From: Moraxella sp. ZY210820
GTDB lineage: Bacteria > Pseudomonadota > Gammaproteobacteria > Pseudomonadales > Moraxellaceae
Direction: 5' to 3'
Length of the DNA: 64,000 nucleotides
Assembly (NCBI RefSeq): GCF_030674635.1
Contig: NZ_CP089978.1
Location: 1,054,001-1,118,000 of the forward strand
Shown here: positions 18,764-29,148 of the stretch, piece after piece
How the letters are laid out: the number at the start of each line of letters is the position of its first letter
Numbering within the stretch: the stretch's first letter is position 1
The notes under the pieces: model-generated
Seen by the model: the letters and a program-made list of their open reading frames with translations, nothing else
What the model was told of the DNA's origin: nothing
Database searches by the model: none
Position numbers and translations under genes: made by a program

Positions 18764-19345
18764 ATGAAACCAGTTTTTTATTTGACTTATGTGAGTCGTA
18801 TGACTTGGTATGCTGGTATGAATAAAAATGTATTTGTTGATATTTATCAGGTTGCCAATCAGTTTAATGCAACACAAGATATTACAGGCTTTTTGTGTTT
18901 TGGTGATGGCTATTTCTTTCAGTATTTAGAAGGAGAGGAAAGTAAAGTACGAGCATTGTATGATAATATTTGCAGAGATAAACGTCATAATAAGGTTATG
19001 CTCTTATCTACAGGTTATTTGGAAAGTAAGAATTTTGAACAATGGGATATGGCGTTTGTTAATATTCACAATTCGAATATTAGTCCCCAAATAGTGAATT
19101 TCTTAGGTTCATGGAAACCATTTAAGTGGCAGGAAAAAGATGCGAATTATTTGATAGCATTATTTAAAGATATTTATTATCATTTACCTGCCAAAGAGAA
19201 GAAAATGGATTCTGATGATTTGATTTATCATTATGCTGGTTTATATCATTTATTTCATCGATATTATAAATTATTGATTTTACAAAGTGTTTTGATATTG
19301 ATTGCATTTTTGGCGTGGATTGGTATCAAATTTATATCCGTTTAA
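18764..19345 (+). CDS. BLUF-domain blue-light sensor with a C-terminal membrane anchor
   Basis: BLUF proteins bind FAD and change conformation in blue light. The domain fills about residues 4-100 and keeps the key flavin-pocket residues: Tyr9 (FYLTYVSR), Asn35, Gln53 (YFFQYLEGE), Trp94 and Met96 (FEQWDMAF). About 70 residues follow that match no output domain I know, ending in a hydrophobic stretch (about 169-190) that looks like one transmembrane helix with a very short tail. Short BLUF proteins such as Acinetobacter BlsA are soluble, so a C-terminal anchor is unusual. I start at the ATG at 18764 with GAGG 6 nt upstream. It is a single gene in a long non-coding area. Confidence 0.88.
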   Translation: MKPVFYLTYVSRMTWYAGMNKNVFVDIYQVANQFNATQDITGFLCFGDGYFFQYLEGEESKVRALYDNICRDKRHNKVMLLSTGYLESKNFEQWDMAFVNIHNSNISPQIVNFLGSWKPFKWQEKDANYLIALFKDIYYHLPAKEKKMDSDDLIYHYAGLYHLFHRYYKLLILQSVLILIAFLAWIGIKFISV

Positions 19346-19578
19346 AGTCATGTTCATCATATGTTATAAATAAAATACCATATCAATATTGATTGAAATA
19401 GTGTTTTTCTTTAGATGTGATGTTGAGTCAGCATAATTTATATTGTTGTGTCTTTAAATATTAAAAAAGCATAAATTTGAAAAATCTAGTGAAAATTCAT
19501 CAAATGTGGATACAGTCTTGTAAAAAAATATGTTAGTATTAGCAAGATTATATTTTTATTGATTATAGATTTAAAATT

Positions 19579-20013
19579 ATGTTTAGTTTACATCCTCAAT
19601 TAGCACAAGATACATTTTGGGTTGGTGATTTTCCATTATCAACTTGCCGTTTGATGAACGATATGCAATATCCGTGGCTGATTTTAATTCCACGTGTGCC
19701 AAATATTAGTGAGTTATACGAATTAAGCCCTGCCGACCAAGAGCAATTTTTGCGTGAATCAAGTTGGTTATCGAGTCAATTAGCACGTGTATTTCGTGCG
19801 GATAAAATGAATGTAGCAGCATTAGGGAATGTAGTGCCTCAATTACATTTTCATCATGTAGTGCGTTATCACAACGATGTGGCGTGGCCAAAACCAGTTT
19901 GGGGTAATCCTGCTGTGCCTTATAGTTCTGATGTGTTGGCTCATATGCGTCAAACTTTAATGTTAGCGTTACGTGGACAAGGTGAAATGCCTTTTGATTG
20001 GCGTATGGACTAA
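19579..20013 (+). CDS. HIT family nucleotide-binding hydrolase
   Basis: This is a 144-residue histidine-triad protein. The active-site motif QLHFHHVVRY is present near residue 94, preceded by the family's ILIPRVPNISELYEL and NVAALGNVVPQLH segments. The fixed spacing and the C-terminal extension ending in PFDWRMD resemble proteobacterial HIT proteins that hydrolyse nucleotide phosphoramidates or adenylylated compounds; the true substrate is unknown. It ends 46 bp before the cyclase gene, so the two may share a transcript. Confidence 0.88.
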   Translation: MFSLHPQLAQDTFWVGDFPLSTCRLMNDMQYPWLILIPRVPNISELYELSPADQEQFLRESSWLSSQLARVFRADKMNVAALGNVVPQLHFHHVVRYHNDVAWPKPVWGNPAVPYSSDVLAHMRQTLMLALRGQGEMPFDWRMD

Positions 20014-20059
20014 TTGTTTCATATTATTTTTTGTATTTATTGATAATTGAGCATAATCA

Positions 20060-21532
20060 TTGAATCAACTATTTAAGCAATATTTTATAAAAATTGCATC
20101 ACCATATCGACTTTGGGGGTATTTATTGCTCTCTTGTATGGTATTGATTTATCATTATGAATTAGGCACTTGGCAGAGTATTATTTATCTGCCAGTTGTA
20201 TTTATGATTTTATATGTATTAAATCAACCGTTACAAAAATTAGTTGCGAGTAAAAATGAACAATTTACTCGCTATATGGCGTTTAGTTTAGATATAGTGG
20301 TTTATTTCCTTGCTTTATATTATGTTGATTTTAATTTAATTTTACTGGGTTTATCTTTAATTGCTTTATTTTATGCATTGATGTATGAACATAAAAAAAT
20401 TGAATATTTACTTGTTTTTATCTTGCTGGCTTTGTTAAGTCTAACATTGAGTAGTAAAATGGATTTTCAACAAAACTTGGTTCATTTATCACTGACTAGT
20501 TTTGTTTTATATGTATTATTATTGAGTGCTTTTATATTTTCAGGGGTATTTGCTCAATCAAAAAAAATGATTCATTTGCAGCGACAAAATCGTTCTTACT
20601 ATCAACAAATGACTCATTATATTGATTTTTCTAATCAGATTAGCCGTTATGCACCTGTGCAATTATGGCAGGCAATTATGCGTGGTGAATCTGAAGCAAA
20701 AATTGAATATAAACGTAAAAAAATGACTATTTTCTTTTCAGATATTAAAGGTTTTACTCAATTATCTGAGACTTTAATTCCTGAAGATTTAGCATTTTTA
20801 CTCAATGAGTATTTACATCATATGACTCAAATCGCCCGTCAATATAATGCTACGATTGATAAATTTATGGGTGATGGTATTTTAATTTTTTTTGGAGATC
20901 TTGATTCTAAGGGCATACAAGCTGATGCAAAAGCCTGTGTAAATATGGCAATTGCCATGCAACAGCAAATGAAAATTTTGCGTGAACGTTGGAAGAAAAT
21001 GGGTTATCCAGATTTACACGTGCGTATGGGGATTACTACGGGTTATTGCCATGTTGGTAACTATGGTACGTCTGACCGTATGGCATATACTATTGTGGGA
21101 CGTGAAGCAAATTTGGCAGCTCGTATTCAGGCTTTAGCAGCAGTTGATGAAATTTTAGTAGCAGATAGTACTTATCAATTGATTAATGATGAATTCTTAT
21201 GTATTCAAAGAGCTCCAGTGATGGTTAAGGGGATTAATGAATTGATTACCACATGGCAGGTATCAGAGCGTTATGAGCAAGGGATGTTGGATAATGCACA
21301 GCAATATTTTGATTATGAGTATAGAGGCTTTAATTTATTGCTTGATTTAAATAGCATGGAGCGTAAAAATTATGAAGATGTATTGAATACGTTAAAGAAA
21401 ACCATTCAGCGTATTCATTTACAACAACAATTAACCAATGATGATGGAATTGTTGAATTAACTGATGCTGATAAAGAAAAGTCTATTTTTCAACAAGATA
21501 TATTAACATCATCACAACATCATGGTAAATAA
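20060..21532 (+). CDS. Membrane-bound class III adenylate/guanylate cyclase
   Basis: The N-terminal 170 residues contain about six hydrophobic segments. They are followed by a class III cyclase domain (about 222-390) with metal-binding aspartates in [13 protein letters not shown] (Asp228) and [14 protein letters not shown] (Asp272) and the transition-state pair Asn351/Arg355 in NLAAR. The layout is like Pseudomonas CyaB. The usual MDYT motif reads MAYT here (Ala342), which removes the Asp that helps to select the purine base, so product and activity are uncertain. Translation must start at a TTG (20060), because a stop lies just upstream in frame and the next Met would remove the first helix. 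tsaD begins 2 bp after the stop. Confidence 0.87.
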   Translation: MNQLFKQYFIKIASPYRLWGYLLLSCMVLIYHYELGTWQSIIYLPVVFMILYVLNQPLQKLVASKNEQFTRYMAFSLDIVVYFLALYYVDFNLILLGLSLIALFYALMYEHKKIEYLLVFILLALLSLTLSSKMDFQQNLVHLSLTSFVLYVLLLSAFIFSGVFAQSKKMIHLQRQNRSYYQQMTHYIDFSNQISRYAPVQLWQAIMRGESEAKIEYKRKKMTIFFSDIKGFTQLSETLIPEDLAFLLNEYLHHMTQIARQYNATIDKFMGDGILIFFGDLDSKGIQADAKACVNMAIAMQQQMKILRERWKKMGYPDLHVRMGITTGYCHVGNYGTSDRMAYTIVGREANLAARIQALAAVDEILVADSTYQLINDEFLCIQRAPVMVKGINELITTWQVSERYEQGMLDNAQQYFDYEYRGFNLLLDLNSMERKNYEDVLNTLKKTIQRIHLQQQLTNDDGIVELTDADKEKSIFQQDILTSSQHHGK

Positions 21533-21534
21533 TT

Positions 21535-22548
21535 ATGTTGGTTTTAGGTTTAGAAACATCGTGTGATGAAACTGGGCTTGCACTATTTGATAGTGAGCGT
21601 GGATTGTTAGGACAAGTGTTATACAGTCAAATTCAATTACACGCTGAATATGGTGGTGTAGTACCTGAATTAGCATCACGTGACCATGTGCGTAAATTAA
21701 TTCCATTGTTAGAACAATTATTATCACAAAGTCAAGTGGATAAAAAAGATATTGATGCAGTCGCCTATACGCGGGGGCCGGGTTTGATGGGGGCGTTGAT
21801 GACAGGTGCGTTGTTTGGGCGGAGTTTGGCATTTGCACTAAATAAACCTGCGATTGGCGTACATCATATGGAAGGGCATTTGCTTGCACCATTGTTGTCT
21901 GATACACCACCTGAATTTCCTTTTGTAGCCTTATTGGTGTCAGGTGGGCATACACAATTAATGGCGGCTTATGGCATTGGGCAATATGAATTATTAGGCG
22001 AATCTATTGATGATGCAGCAGGTGAAGCCTTTGATAAAGTTGCTAAAATGATGAATTTACCTTATCCGGGTGGTCCGAATATTGCAAAACTAGCTGAACA
22101 GGGAGATGCTTTAGCATTTGAATTTCCACGTCCGATTTTGCATCAAGGTTTGGATTTTTCATTTAGCGGTTTAAAAACAGCTGTTGCCGTGCAATTGAAA
22201 AAAAATGGTGATGAAAACCCACGTCATGCGGATATTGCTGCATCATTCCAAGAAGCAGTTGTGGATACATTAACTAAAAAATCCGTTAAAGCATTAAAAC
22301 AAACGGGTTTAAAACGCTTAGTGATTGCGGGTGGTGTGAGTGCCAATATTGCGTTAAGACAGCGTTTAGAACAAGAATTAGCGAAAATAAAAGCGGATGT
22401 ATATTATGCTGAACCAGCTTTATGTACTGATAATGGGGCAATGATTGCTTTTGCAGGTTATCAACGTTTAAAAGCTGGGCAGTCGCATGATTTAGCAGTT
22501 ACAACAACGCCACGTTGGTTAATGACGGAGTTATTGCCTGTATCTTGA
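21535..22548 (+). CDS. tsaD: tRNA N6-adenosine threonylcarbamoyltransferase TsaD
   Basis: TsaD transfers the threonylcarbamoyl group to A37 of ANN-decoding tRNAs, working with TsaB and TsaE. The 337-residue protein shows the ASKHA-fold and Kae1 signatures: [15 protein letters not shown] at the start, the metal-binding [32 protein letters not shown] and [13 protein letters not shown]. Length equals the family norm. It starts 2 bp after the cyclase stop codon, implying coupled transcription and perhaps translation with a signalling enzyme, which is an unusual neighbour for a universal tRNA-modification gene. Confidence 0.97.
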   Translation: MLVLGLETSCDETGLALFDSERGLLGQVLYSQIQLHAEYGGVVPELASRDHVRKLIPLLEQLLSQSQVDKKDIDAVAYTRGPGLMGALMTGALFGRSLAFALNKPAIGVHHMEGHLLAPLLSDTPPEFPFVALLVSGGHTQLMAAYGIGQYELLGESIDDAAGEAFDKVAKMMNLPYPGGPNIAKLAEQGDALAFEFPRPILHQGLDFSFSGLKTAVAVQLKKNGDENPRHADIAASFQEAVVDTLTKKSVKALKQTGLKRLVIAGGVSANIALRQRLEQELAKIKADVYYAEPALCTDNGAMIAFAGYQRLKAGQSHDLAVTTTPRWLMTELLPVS

Positions 22549-22575
22549 TGAATATTGGCTGTATATAGGCTTTTA

Positions 22576-22971
22576 TTATTTGTCTTGGGTCAATTTAATT
22601 GATTTTAAAAAAGTTTTTCCCAGTTGATGTTCAACCCAAGGGTTAAAATATTCGAAACATAATTTTTGCCCTTGCTGTAAATCAGTTTTGATAAAGGAAA
22701 ATGATTTATGATATTTAGAATAGTATAGGAATTTATATTCTTTAGCTGTTTGACTTTGAATGATTAGCCAGTAAACAGTCCATGTAGAGCCTTTACCTGA
22801 TTTTATTTGTTTATTGTAACGTACAAAAACGCCACAATCTGTTTTGGTTTGAGCGTAGTTAAAACGTAATGGTAGTATAGTAAAGATATATGAACAATAT
22901 ATCACTCCACTTAGAAGTATAATAGAGACACTTTGTTATACAAAATCTAATCTTTTAAACCATTGCCACAT
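22576..22971 (-). pseudogene. Small one-helix membrane protein gene interrupted by an in-frame stop
   Basis: A minus-strand frame starting with ATG at 22971 reads MWQWFKRLDFV, then TAA at 22938-22936, then continues QSVSIILLSGVIYCSYIF and about 100 more residues to the stop at 22576. The residues after the TAA complete a normal N-terminal transmembrane helix, so the simplest reading is a nonsense change (CAA to TAA) in a gene of about 131 codons. The alternative is initiation at a GTG at 22905, which lacks a well-spaced ribosome-binding site and cuts the helix. The C-terminal part is Lys/Tyr-rich and matches no family I know. Confidence 0.45.
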
Positions 22972-23087
22972 TTACTTAAACTTGATTTAAATTTTGTTTA
23001 TTATTCAATATTTTTGATTATTTTACAATAGTTATTCTACTAAGGTATTATCATTGCATTGTATAATTTTAATAAAAGGTTTATGAT

Positions 23088-23138
23088 ATGCAACGATTAA
23101 ATTTATTTAACTCACATAAAACAATCATTCTAAGTTAG
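23088..23138 (+). CDS. Possible 16-codon leader peptide ahead of carB
   Basis: AAAAGG precedes an ATG at 23088 that opens a 16-codon frame (MQRLNLFNSHKTIILS) ending 103 bp before carB. A TATAAT hexamer (23062-23067) lies just upstream but without a recognisable -35 box. No terminator-antiterminator pair follows, so an attenuation role is not shown. Confidence 0.2.
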   Translation: MQRLNLFNSHKTIILS

Positions 23139-23175
23139 ACGGAATTTACTTTCTATTTAATGCATACTTTTTATG

Positions 23176-23204
23176 CTGAAAAATTCTAAATATTATGGTA
23201 GAAT
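23176..23204 (+). promoter_or_regulatory. Candidate sigma-70 promoter of carB
   Basis: CTGAAA (23176-23181) and TAGAAT (23199-23204) are separated by 17 bp and would start transcription near 23211, giving a leader of about 30 nt before the carB ATG at 23242. The match is moderate. Confidence 0.4.
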
Positions 23205-23241
23205 AGATTAATTTGCATTTTTTAAGTAGTGGGAAGAATAT

Positions 23242-26200
23242 ATGCCAAAGCGTACCGACATTAAATCTATTTTAATTATTGGGGCAGGTCCAATTGTGAT
23301 TGGACAAGCCTGTGAATTTGACTATTCTGGTGCACAAGCGTGTAAAGCACTTCGTGAAGAAGGCTACCGTGTGATTTTGGTTAATTCTAACCCTGCAACC
23401 ATTATGACCGATCCGTCAATGGCAGATGCGACTTATATCGAGCCGATTACTTGGCAGACCGTTGCTAAAATCATTGAAAAAGAGCGTCCAGATGCTGTGT
23501 TGCCGACAATGGGTGGACAAACTGCACTTAACTGTGCTTTAGCTTTAGATGAGCATGGTGTATTAGAAAAATATGGTGTGGAATTAATTGGAGCAACTAA
23601 AGAAGCGATTGAAAAAGCGGAAGACCGTAAATTATTCGACCAAGCAATGCGTAAAATTGGACTAGAGTGTCCACGAGCCGCTGTTGCTGAAACGATGGAA
23701 CAAGCTCTTGAAATTCAAGCAAAATTTGGTTTTCCTGTGATTATTCGTCCATCTTTTACAATGGGCGGTAGTGGTGGTGGTATTGCTTATAATCGTGAAG
23801 AATTTTTAGAAATTTGTGAGCGTGGTTTTGACTTATCACCAACGCATCAGTTATTAATTGATGAAAGTTTAATTGGTTGGAAAGAGTACGAAATGGAAGT
23901 TGTACGTGATAAAAATGATAACTGTATTATTGTGTGTTCAATTGAAAACTTTGATCCAATGGGTGTGCATACTGGCGACTCAATCACTGTTGCTCCTGCT
24001 CAAACATTAACTGATAAAGAATATCAACTTATGCGTAATGCATCTATCGCTGTATTGCGTGAAATTGGTGTAGAAACAGGTGGTTCAAACGTTCAATTTG
24101 GTATCAATCCAAAAGATGGACGTATGGTGGTTATTGAAATGAACCCACGTGTGAGTCGTTCATCAGCATTAGCATCAAAAGCAACAGGTTTCCCAATTGC
24201 AAAAGTCGCAGCTAAGTTAGCGGTAGGCTATACACTTGATGAATTGAAAAATGATATTACAGGTGGTATCACACCTGCGTCATTTGAACCATCAATTGAT
24301 TATGTTGTAACGAAGATTCCTCGCTTTAACTTTGAAAAATTCCCGCAAGCAGAGCCTGTTTTGACTACACAAATGAAGTCTGTCGGTGAAGTTATGGCAA
24401 TTGGTCGTAATTTCCAAGAGTCTGTACAAAAAGCATTACGTGGTTTAGAAGTTGGTGTTTGTGGCTTTGATGAAAAAGTGACGAGCGAAACAGATAACCT
24501 AAAAGATAAAATTTTAGTGGAATTAAAAGTACCAGGTCCAGAGCGTATTTGGTATGTGGCTGATGCATTCCGTCATGGTTTTAGTTTAGATGAAGTATTT
24601 GAAGCGACTAAAATTGATCGTTGGTTCTTAATTCAAATTCAAGATATTATTCAAACCGAAAATCAAATTAAGACTTTAGGTTTTGGTGATTTAACAGCAG
24701 AGAATATCCGTTCATTTAAACGTAAAGGTTTATCTGATTTGCGTATTGCTCAATTAATGGGTATTTCAGAGAAACAATTCCGTAAACAACGTTGGAATTT
24801 AGGTGTTTATCCTGTTTATAAGCGTGTTGATACTTGTGCAGCCGAATTTGCATCAAATACAGCTTATATGTATTCAACTTATGATGAAGAATGCGAAGCT
24901 AATCCAAGTAATAAAGAAAAAATCATGGTTATTGGTGGTGGTCCAAACCGTATTGGACAGGGTATTGAGTTTGACTATTGTTGCGTACATGCAGCACTTG
25001 CGATGCGTGAAGATGGTTATGAAACTATCATGGTAAACTGTAACCCTGAAACCGTTTCTACTGACTATGATACATCTGACCGTTTATATTTTGAACCAAT
25101 CACTCGTGAAGATGTATTAGAAATTGTGCGTACAGAAAATCCAAAAGGGGTGATTGTACAGTATGGTGGTCAAACGCCATTGAAATTAGCCCGTGCTTTA
25201 GAAGAAGCTGGTGTGCCAATTATCGGTACTAGCCCAGAAGCGATTGATCGTGCGGAAGACCGTGAACGTTTCCAACAAATGATTCAAAAATTGGCATTAC
25301 GTCAGCCAAATAACAGTATTGTAAAATCAGCAGAAGAAGGTATTTCTGAAGCGGCTAAAGTGGGGTATCCATTGGTTGTACGTCCATCTTATGTCTTGGG
25401 TGGTCGTGCGATGGAAATCGTTTACAATGAAGAAGAGTTAAAACGTTATTTGCGTGATGCAGTACAAGCATCAAATGAAGCTCCTGTATTATTAGACCGT
25501 TTCTTAGATGATGCAATTGAAGTTGATGTAGATTGTGTATCTGATGGTAAAGATGTAGTCATTGGTGGTATTATGCAACACATTGAACAGGCAGGTGTAC
25601 ACTCTGGCGATTCTGCATGTTCAATTCCGCCTTATTCATTATCCAAAGACATTCAAGATGAAATGCGTCGTCAAACAGTAGCGATGGCAAAAGAACTTGG
25701 TGTGGTTGGTTTAATGAATGTACAATTTGCTGTGAAAGATAATGATGTTTATATCTTAGAAGTGAATCCACGTGCGAGCCGTACTGTACCATTTGTTTCA
25801 AAATGTATTGGTGTGTCTTTGGCGAAAATAGCTGCTCGCTGTATGGCAGGTCAATCATTAGAATCGCAAGGTTTTACGCAAGAGATTATTCCAGAACATT
25901 TCTCGGTAAAAGAAGCAGTATTCCCATTTGCTAAATTCCCGGGTGTTGATCCAGTTTTAGGGCCTGAAATGAAATCAACAGGTGAAGTAATGGGCGTAGG
26001 GCGTACTTTTGGTGAGGCGTATCATAAAGCGGTATTGGGTTCAAATGACCGTTTACCTGAATTACCTAAAGAGGGTGAAGTAAAAACTATTTTCTTCTCA
26101 GTACGTGATAGTGATAAACCACAAGCAGTGAAAATTGCGAAGACATTTGCTGATTTTGGTTTTAAATTGGTGGCTACGGGTGGCACATATCAAGCGATTA

Positions 26201-26463
26201 TTGATGCAGGTGTGCCATGTGAGCGTGTCAATAAAGTACCTGAAGGTCGTCCAAATATTGTGGATATGATTAAAAATGGAGAAATTCATTTTATTGTTAA
26301 TACAACAGAAGGCAAGCAAGCACATCAGGATTCTTTCCCAATTCGCCGTTCAGCGTTGCAAGGAAAAGTGTATTACTCAACTACACTGAATGGTGCTGAT
26401 GCTGTATGTCAAGCATTAGAGAATAATGTTGAACTTGATGTTTATCGTTTGCAAGATTTGTAA
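23242..26463 (+). CDS. carB: Carbamoyl-phosphate synthase large chain
   Basis: CarB makes carbamoyl phosphate from bicarbonate, ammonia and two ATP, feeding arginine and pyrimidine synthesis. The 1073-residue protein has the two homologous ATP-grasp halves, each opening with a dinucleotide-type loop ([19 protein letters not shown] and [19 protein letters not shown]), an oligomerisation segment between them, and a C-terminal MGS-like allosteric domain ([19 protein letters not shown], about residues 945-1060) where UMP and ornithine act in E. coli. The small glutaminase subunit gene carA is not adjacent on either side, although it is next to carB in many relatives. A terminator follows. Confidence 0.97.
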   Translation: MPKRTDIKSILIIGAGPIVIGQACEFDYSGAQACKALREEGYRVILVNSNPATIMTDPSMADATYIEPITWQTVAKIIEKERPDAVLPTMGGQTALNCALALDEHGVLEKYGVELIGATKEAIEKAEDRKLFDQAMRKIGLECPRAAVAETMEQALEIQAKFGFPVIIRPSFTMGGSGGGIAYNREEFLEICERGFDLSPTHQLLIDESLIGWKEYEMEVVRDKNDNCIIVCSIENFDPMGVHTGDSITVAPAQTLTDKEYQLMRNASIAVLREIGVETGGSNVQFGINPKDGRMVVIEMNPRVSRSSALASKATGFPIAKVAAKLAVGYTLDELKNDITGGITPASFEPSIDYVVTKIPRFNFEKFPQAEPVLTTQMKSVGEVMAIGRNFQESVQKALRGLEVGVCGFDEKVTSETDNLKDKILVELKVPGPERIWYVADAFRHGFSLDEVFEATKIDRWFLIQIQDIIQTENQIKTLGFGDLTAENIRSFKRKGLSDLRIAQLMGISEKQFRKQRWNLGVYPVYKRVDTCAAEFASNTAYMYSTYDEECEANPSNKEKIMVIGGGPNRIGQGIEFDYCCVHAALAMREDGYETIMVNCNPETVSTDYDTSDRLYFEPITREDVLEIVRTENPKGVIVQYGGQTPLKLARALEEAGVPIIGTSPEAIDRAEDRERFQQMIQKLALRQPNNSIVKSAEEGISEAAKVGYPLVVRPSYVLGGRAMEIVYNEEELKRYLRDAVQASNEAPVLLDRFLDDAIEVDVDCVSDGKDVVIGGIMQHIEQAGVHSGDSACSIPPYSLSKDIQDEMRRQTVAMAKELGVVGLMNVQFAVKDNDVYILEVNPRASRTVPFVSKCIGVSLAKIAARCMAGQSLESQGFTQEIIPEHFSVKEAVFPFAKFPGVDPVLGPEMKSTGEVMGVGRTFGEAYHKAVLGSNDRLPELPKEGEVKTIFFSVRDSDKPQAVKIAKTFADFGFKLVATGGTYQAIIDAGVPCERVNKVPEGRPNIVDMIKNGEIHFIVNTTEGKQAHQDSFPIRRSALQGKVYYSTTLNGADAVCQALENNVELDVYRLQDL

Positions 26464-26481
26464 TTTTGTAGACTAAAAAAG

Positions 26482-26522
26482 AATAATCACCATTGGGAAA
26501 AAACTGATGGTGGTTATTTTTT
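26482..26522. terminator. Bidirectional terminator between carB and fba
   Basis: A 12-bp stem with one G-U pair (AATAATCACCAT / ATGGTGGTTATT) ends in TTTTTT on the plus strand. Six A residues at 26475-26480 supply a U-tract for the minus-strand fba transcript. Confidence 0.85.
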
Positions 26523-26592
26523 ATTAATGAAAAATAAAATTAGGACTATCATTTGTATCATAGCCCTAATTAATCTATCAGATTAACAATGA

Positions 26593-27627
26593 TTAATAAC
26601 GTTCAACCATTTTTTCTAATGAAATTGGACGAATTTTTGAAGCATGACCTGCAGTGCCAAAAGCGGTATAACGGTCGATGCAGATTTGTTTCATTGCATC
26701 AACAGTTTTTGCCAAGTATTTGCGTGGGTCAAATTCTGCTGGATTTTCAATTAAGAATTTACGGATTGCACCTGTTGAAGCTAAACGTAAATCGGTATCG
26801 ATATTAATTTTACGCACGCCGTGTTTAATTGCTTCAACCAATTGTTCTACAGGTACACCATAGGTTTCACCAATTTGACCACCATGTTCATTGATGATTT
26901 GTAACCATTCTTGTGGTACAGATGAAGAACCGTGCATGACCAAGTGAGTATTTGGTAAGGCAGCATGAATTTCTTTAATACGGTCTATTGATAAAATATC
27001 GCCTGTAGGTGGGCGTGTAAATTTATATGCACCGTGTGAAGTACCTACAGCAATGGCTAAAGCATCAACATTGGTATCGGCAACAAATTGAGTTGCTTCT
27101 TCTACAGAAGTCAATAATTGTGAATGATCAAGTACACCCTCAGCACCTACACCATCTTCTTCGCCTGCTAAGCCTGTTTCTAAGCTACCTAAACAACCGA
27201 TTTCACCTTCTACAGAAACACCACACGCATGAGCCATTGCGACTACTTGACGAGTTACATCAACGTTATATTCATAAGTAGTAGGTGTTTTACCATCAGT
27301 ACCTAATGAACCGTCCATCATGACTGAACTAAAACCAAGTTGGATTGAACGTTGGCAAACTGCTGGACTTGTGCCATGATCTTGGTGCATGACCACAGGA
27401 ATGTGTGGAAATTCTTCAACCGCAGCTAAAATAAGATGGCGTAAGAAAGGTGCTCCTGCATATTTTCTTGCACCTGCTGATGCTTGTACAATTACAGGAG
27501 AATTAGTTTCATCTGCTGCCATCATAATTGCACGCATTTGTTCTAAGTTATTAACGTTAAATGCAGGTACGCCATAGCTATGTTCAGCAGCATGGTCAAG
27601 TAACTGACGTAAAGAAATAAGAGCCAT
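26593..27627 (-). CDS. fba: Class II fructose-bisphosphate aldolase
   Basis: This enzyme interconverts fructose 1,6-bisphosphate with glyceraldehyde 3-phosphate and dihydroxyacetone phosphate. The 344-residue zinc-dependent class II protein shows [12 protein letters not shown] at the start, the metal-site motif [16 protein letters not shown]-like GCLGSLETG with the nearby acidic loop [21 protein letters not shown] and [14 protein letters not shown]. It lies 128 bp downstream of pgk on the same strand, a common glycolytic/gluconeogenic pair in this family. A strong hairpin in the gap may reduce read-through from pgk. Confidence 0.96.
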   Translation of the reverse strand: MALISLRQLLDHAAEHSYGVPAFNVNNLEQMRAIMMAADETNSPVIVQASAGARKYAGAPFLRHLILAAVEEFPHIPVVMHQDHGTSPAVCQRSIQLGFSSVMMDGSLGTDGKTPTTYEYNVDVTRQVVAMAHACGVSVEGEIGCLGSLETGLAGEEDGVGAEGVLDHSQLLTSVEEATQFVADTNVDALAIAVGTSHGAYKFTRPPTGDILSIDRIKEIHAALPNTHLVMHGSSSVPQEWLQIINEHGGQIGETYGVPVEQLVEAIKHGVRKINIDTDLRLASTGAIRKFLIENPAEFDPRKYLAKTVDAMKQICIDRYTAFGTAGHASKIRPISLEKMVERY

Positions 27628-27701
27628 GTTTTATCCTCAGATTAGATTGACTATATTTTAACGTGAAATAAGATTTTATTCAGCATATTTTGCAATAAAA
27701 T

Positions 27702-27737
27702 GCACTATTTTCATTCAAAAATGATAGAAAATAGTGC
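27702..27737 (-). terminator. Hairpin between pgk and fba, possible partial terminator
   Basis: An 11-bp perfect stem (GCACTATTTTC / GAAAATAGTGC) with a 14-nt loop is followed on the minus strand by ATTTTATT, a weak U-tract. It could partly separate pgk from fba expression or stabilise a processed end. Confidence 0.55.
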
Positions 27738-27755
27738 TTATTATCATCGTTAAAA

Positions 27756-28943
27756 TTATGCTTTTTCTAATAATACCGCAACAGCAGGTAAAGTTTTGCC
27801 TTCTACAAATTCTAAAAATGCACCGCCACCTGTTGAAATATAGCCAATTTTATCAGCAACTTGATATTTATCAATTGCTGCTAAAGTATCGCCACCACCT
27901 GCAATTGAGAAAGCAGAACTTTCAGCAATCGCTAACGATAATGCTTTTGTACCCTCGCCAAAAGTATCTACTTCAAACACACCAACTGGACCATTCCATA
28001 AAATTGTCTTAGATTGTTTTAAAATGTCAGCAAAAGTTTGAGCGGTTTGTGGACCCACATCTAAAATCATATCATTATCGGCAACATCAGCCACATTTTT
28101 AATTGTTGCTTTCGCATTTGCTAATGAACCTAAGAAATCTTCAAAATTGATTTCACTTGCATCAGCAACGACAACATCGGTTGGTAAAGGTACGTTTACT
28201 TTTTGTGCGATGGTTTTTGCAGTTTCTACTAAATCTGCTTCATAAAGTGATTTACCGACATTGTAACCTGCTGCTGCTAAGAATGTATTCGCAATACCAC
28301 CACCAACAATGAGTTGGTCGCAAATGCTAGAAAGTGAATTTAATACATCTAATTTAGTTGATACTTTTGAACCTGCAACAATCGCTACCATTGGTTTTTC
28401 AGGGGTTTGCATAGCACGGCCTAAAGCGTCAAGTTCAGCAGCTAATAAAGGCCCTGCACAAGCCACTTGAGCCAAGCGAGCAACGCCTTCTGTTGAAGCT
28501 TCGGCACGGTGTGCTGTACCAAATGCGTCCATCACAAATACATCACACAAATCAGCATATTTTTGAGCTAATTCTGTATTATTTTTCTTTTCGCCATGAT
28601 TAAAGCGAACATTTTCCAGTAATACCACTTCACCAGCTTGTACATCAACACCATTTAAATAATCTTTTTCTAGGCGTACCGTTTGACCTAAAGCGTCACT
28701 TAAATATTGAGCTACAGGAGCAAGAGATTGTTCATCTTTTGGTTCACCTTCTACAGGACGACCTAAGTGTGAACAGACAATTACACCAGCACCTTGAGCT
28801 AATGCTTGTTGAATGGTTGGTAAAGAAGCACGCAAACGAGCATCACTTGTAATGACACCATTTTTAACAGGCACATTTAAATCTTCACGGATAAGTACAC
28901 GTTTACCAGCTAGGTCTAAATCAGTCATGCGTTTAAAATTCAT
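27756..28943 (-). CDS. pgk: Phosphoglycerate kinase
   Basis: Pgk transfers phosphate between 1,3-bisphosphoglycerate and ADP. The protein of about 395 residues has the substrate-binding start [14 protein letters not shown], the basic patch [21 protein letters not shown], the nucleotide-site [27 protein letters not shown] and the late [11 protein letters not shown] and [11 protein letters not shown] use the ATG at 28943 ([11 protein letters not shown]). A GTG four codons upstream (28955) is possible, but its site is no better. Transcription runs toward fba; a divergent promoter region with repeated ATGTTATGAT motifs lies between pgk and gspE. Confidence 0.96.
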   Translation of the reverse strand: MNFKRMTDLDLAGKRVLIREDLNVPVKNGVITSDARLRASLPTIQQALAQGAGVIVCSHLGRPVEGEPKDEQSLAPVAQYLSDALGQTVRLEKDYLNGVDVQAGEVVLLENVRFNHGEKKNNTELAQKYADLCDVFVMDAFGTAHRAEASTEGVARLAQVACAGPLLAAELDALGRAMQTPEKPMVAIVAGSKVSTKLDVLNSLSSICDQLIVGGGIANTFLAAAGYNVGKSLYEADLVETAKTIAQKVNVPLPTDVVVADASEINFEDFLGSLANAKATIKNVADVADNDMILDVGPQTAQTFADILKQSKTILWNGPVGVFEVDTFGEGTKALSLAIAESSAFSIAGGGDTLAAIDKYQVADKIGYISTGGGAFLEFVEGKTLPAVAVLLEKA

Positions 28944-29083
28944 GATATTTCTCACTCAAGGTAGGGTTAAAATTAGTGATAAATTATACTGATATTTGCT
29001 TAATATTTATATTTATATTAAAAAAATAAATAGTATCATTTTTTATTTAAATGTTTGATTGTTTTTTATTTGTGTTTATCATG

Positions 29084-29117
29084 ATGTTATGATTTATATT
29101 CGATAACATGTTATGAT
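29084..29117. promoter_or_regulatory. Repeated motif and palindrome in the pgk/gspE divergent region
   Basis: ATGTTATGAT occurs twice (29084-29093 and 29108-29117), 24 bp apart. The second copy overlaps a perfect 12-bp palindrome, ATAACATGTTAT (29103-29114). The spacing suggests two binding sites for one regulator near the gspE promoter; the regulator is unknown. Confidence 0.35.
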
Positions 29118-29148
29118 ATATTAAAGTAAATCATTTTTGAGATTCGAT

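Noticed and set aside
20060..20140. Cyclase start at a later Met rather than the TTG
   Set aside because: The next Met lies inside the first transmembrane segment, so starting there would remove part of the conserved membrane domain.
23039..23067. TATAAT at 23062 as the main carB promoter
   Set aside because: No acceptable -35 hexamer at 15-19 bp spacing; CTGAAA-17-TAGAAT nearer to the gene is a better candidate.
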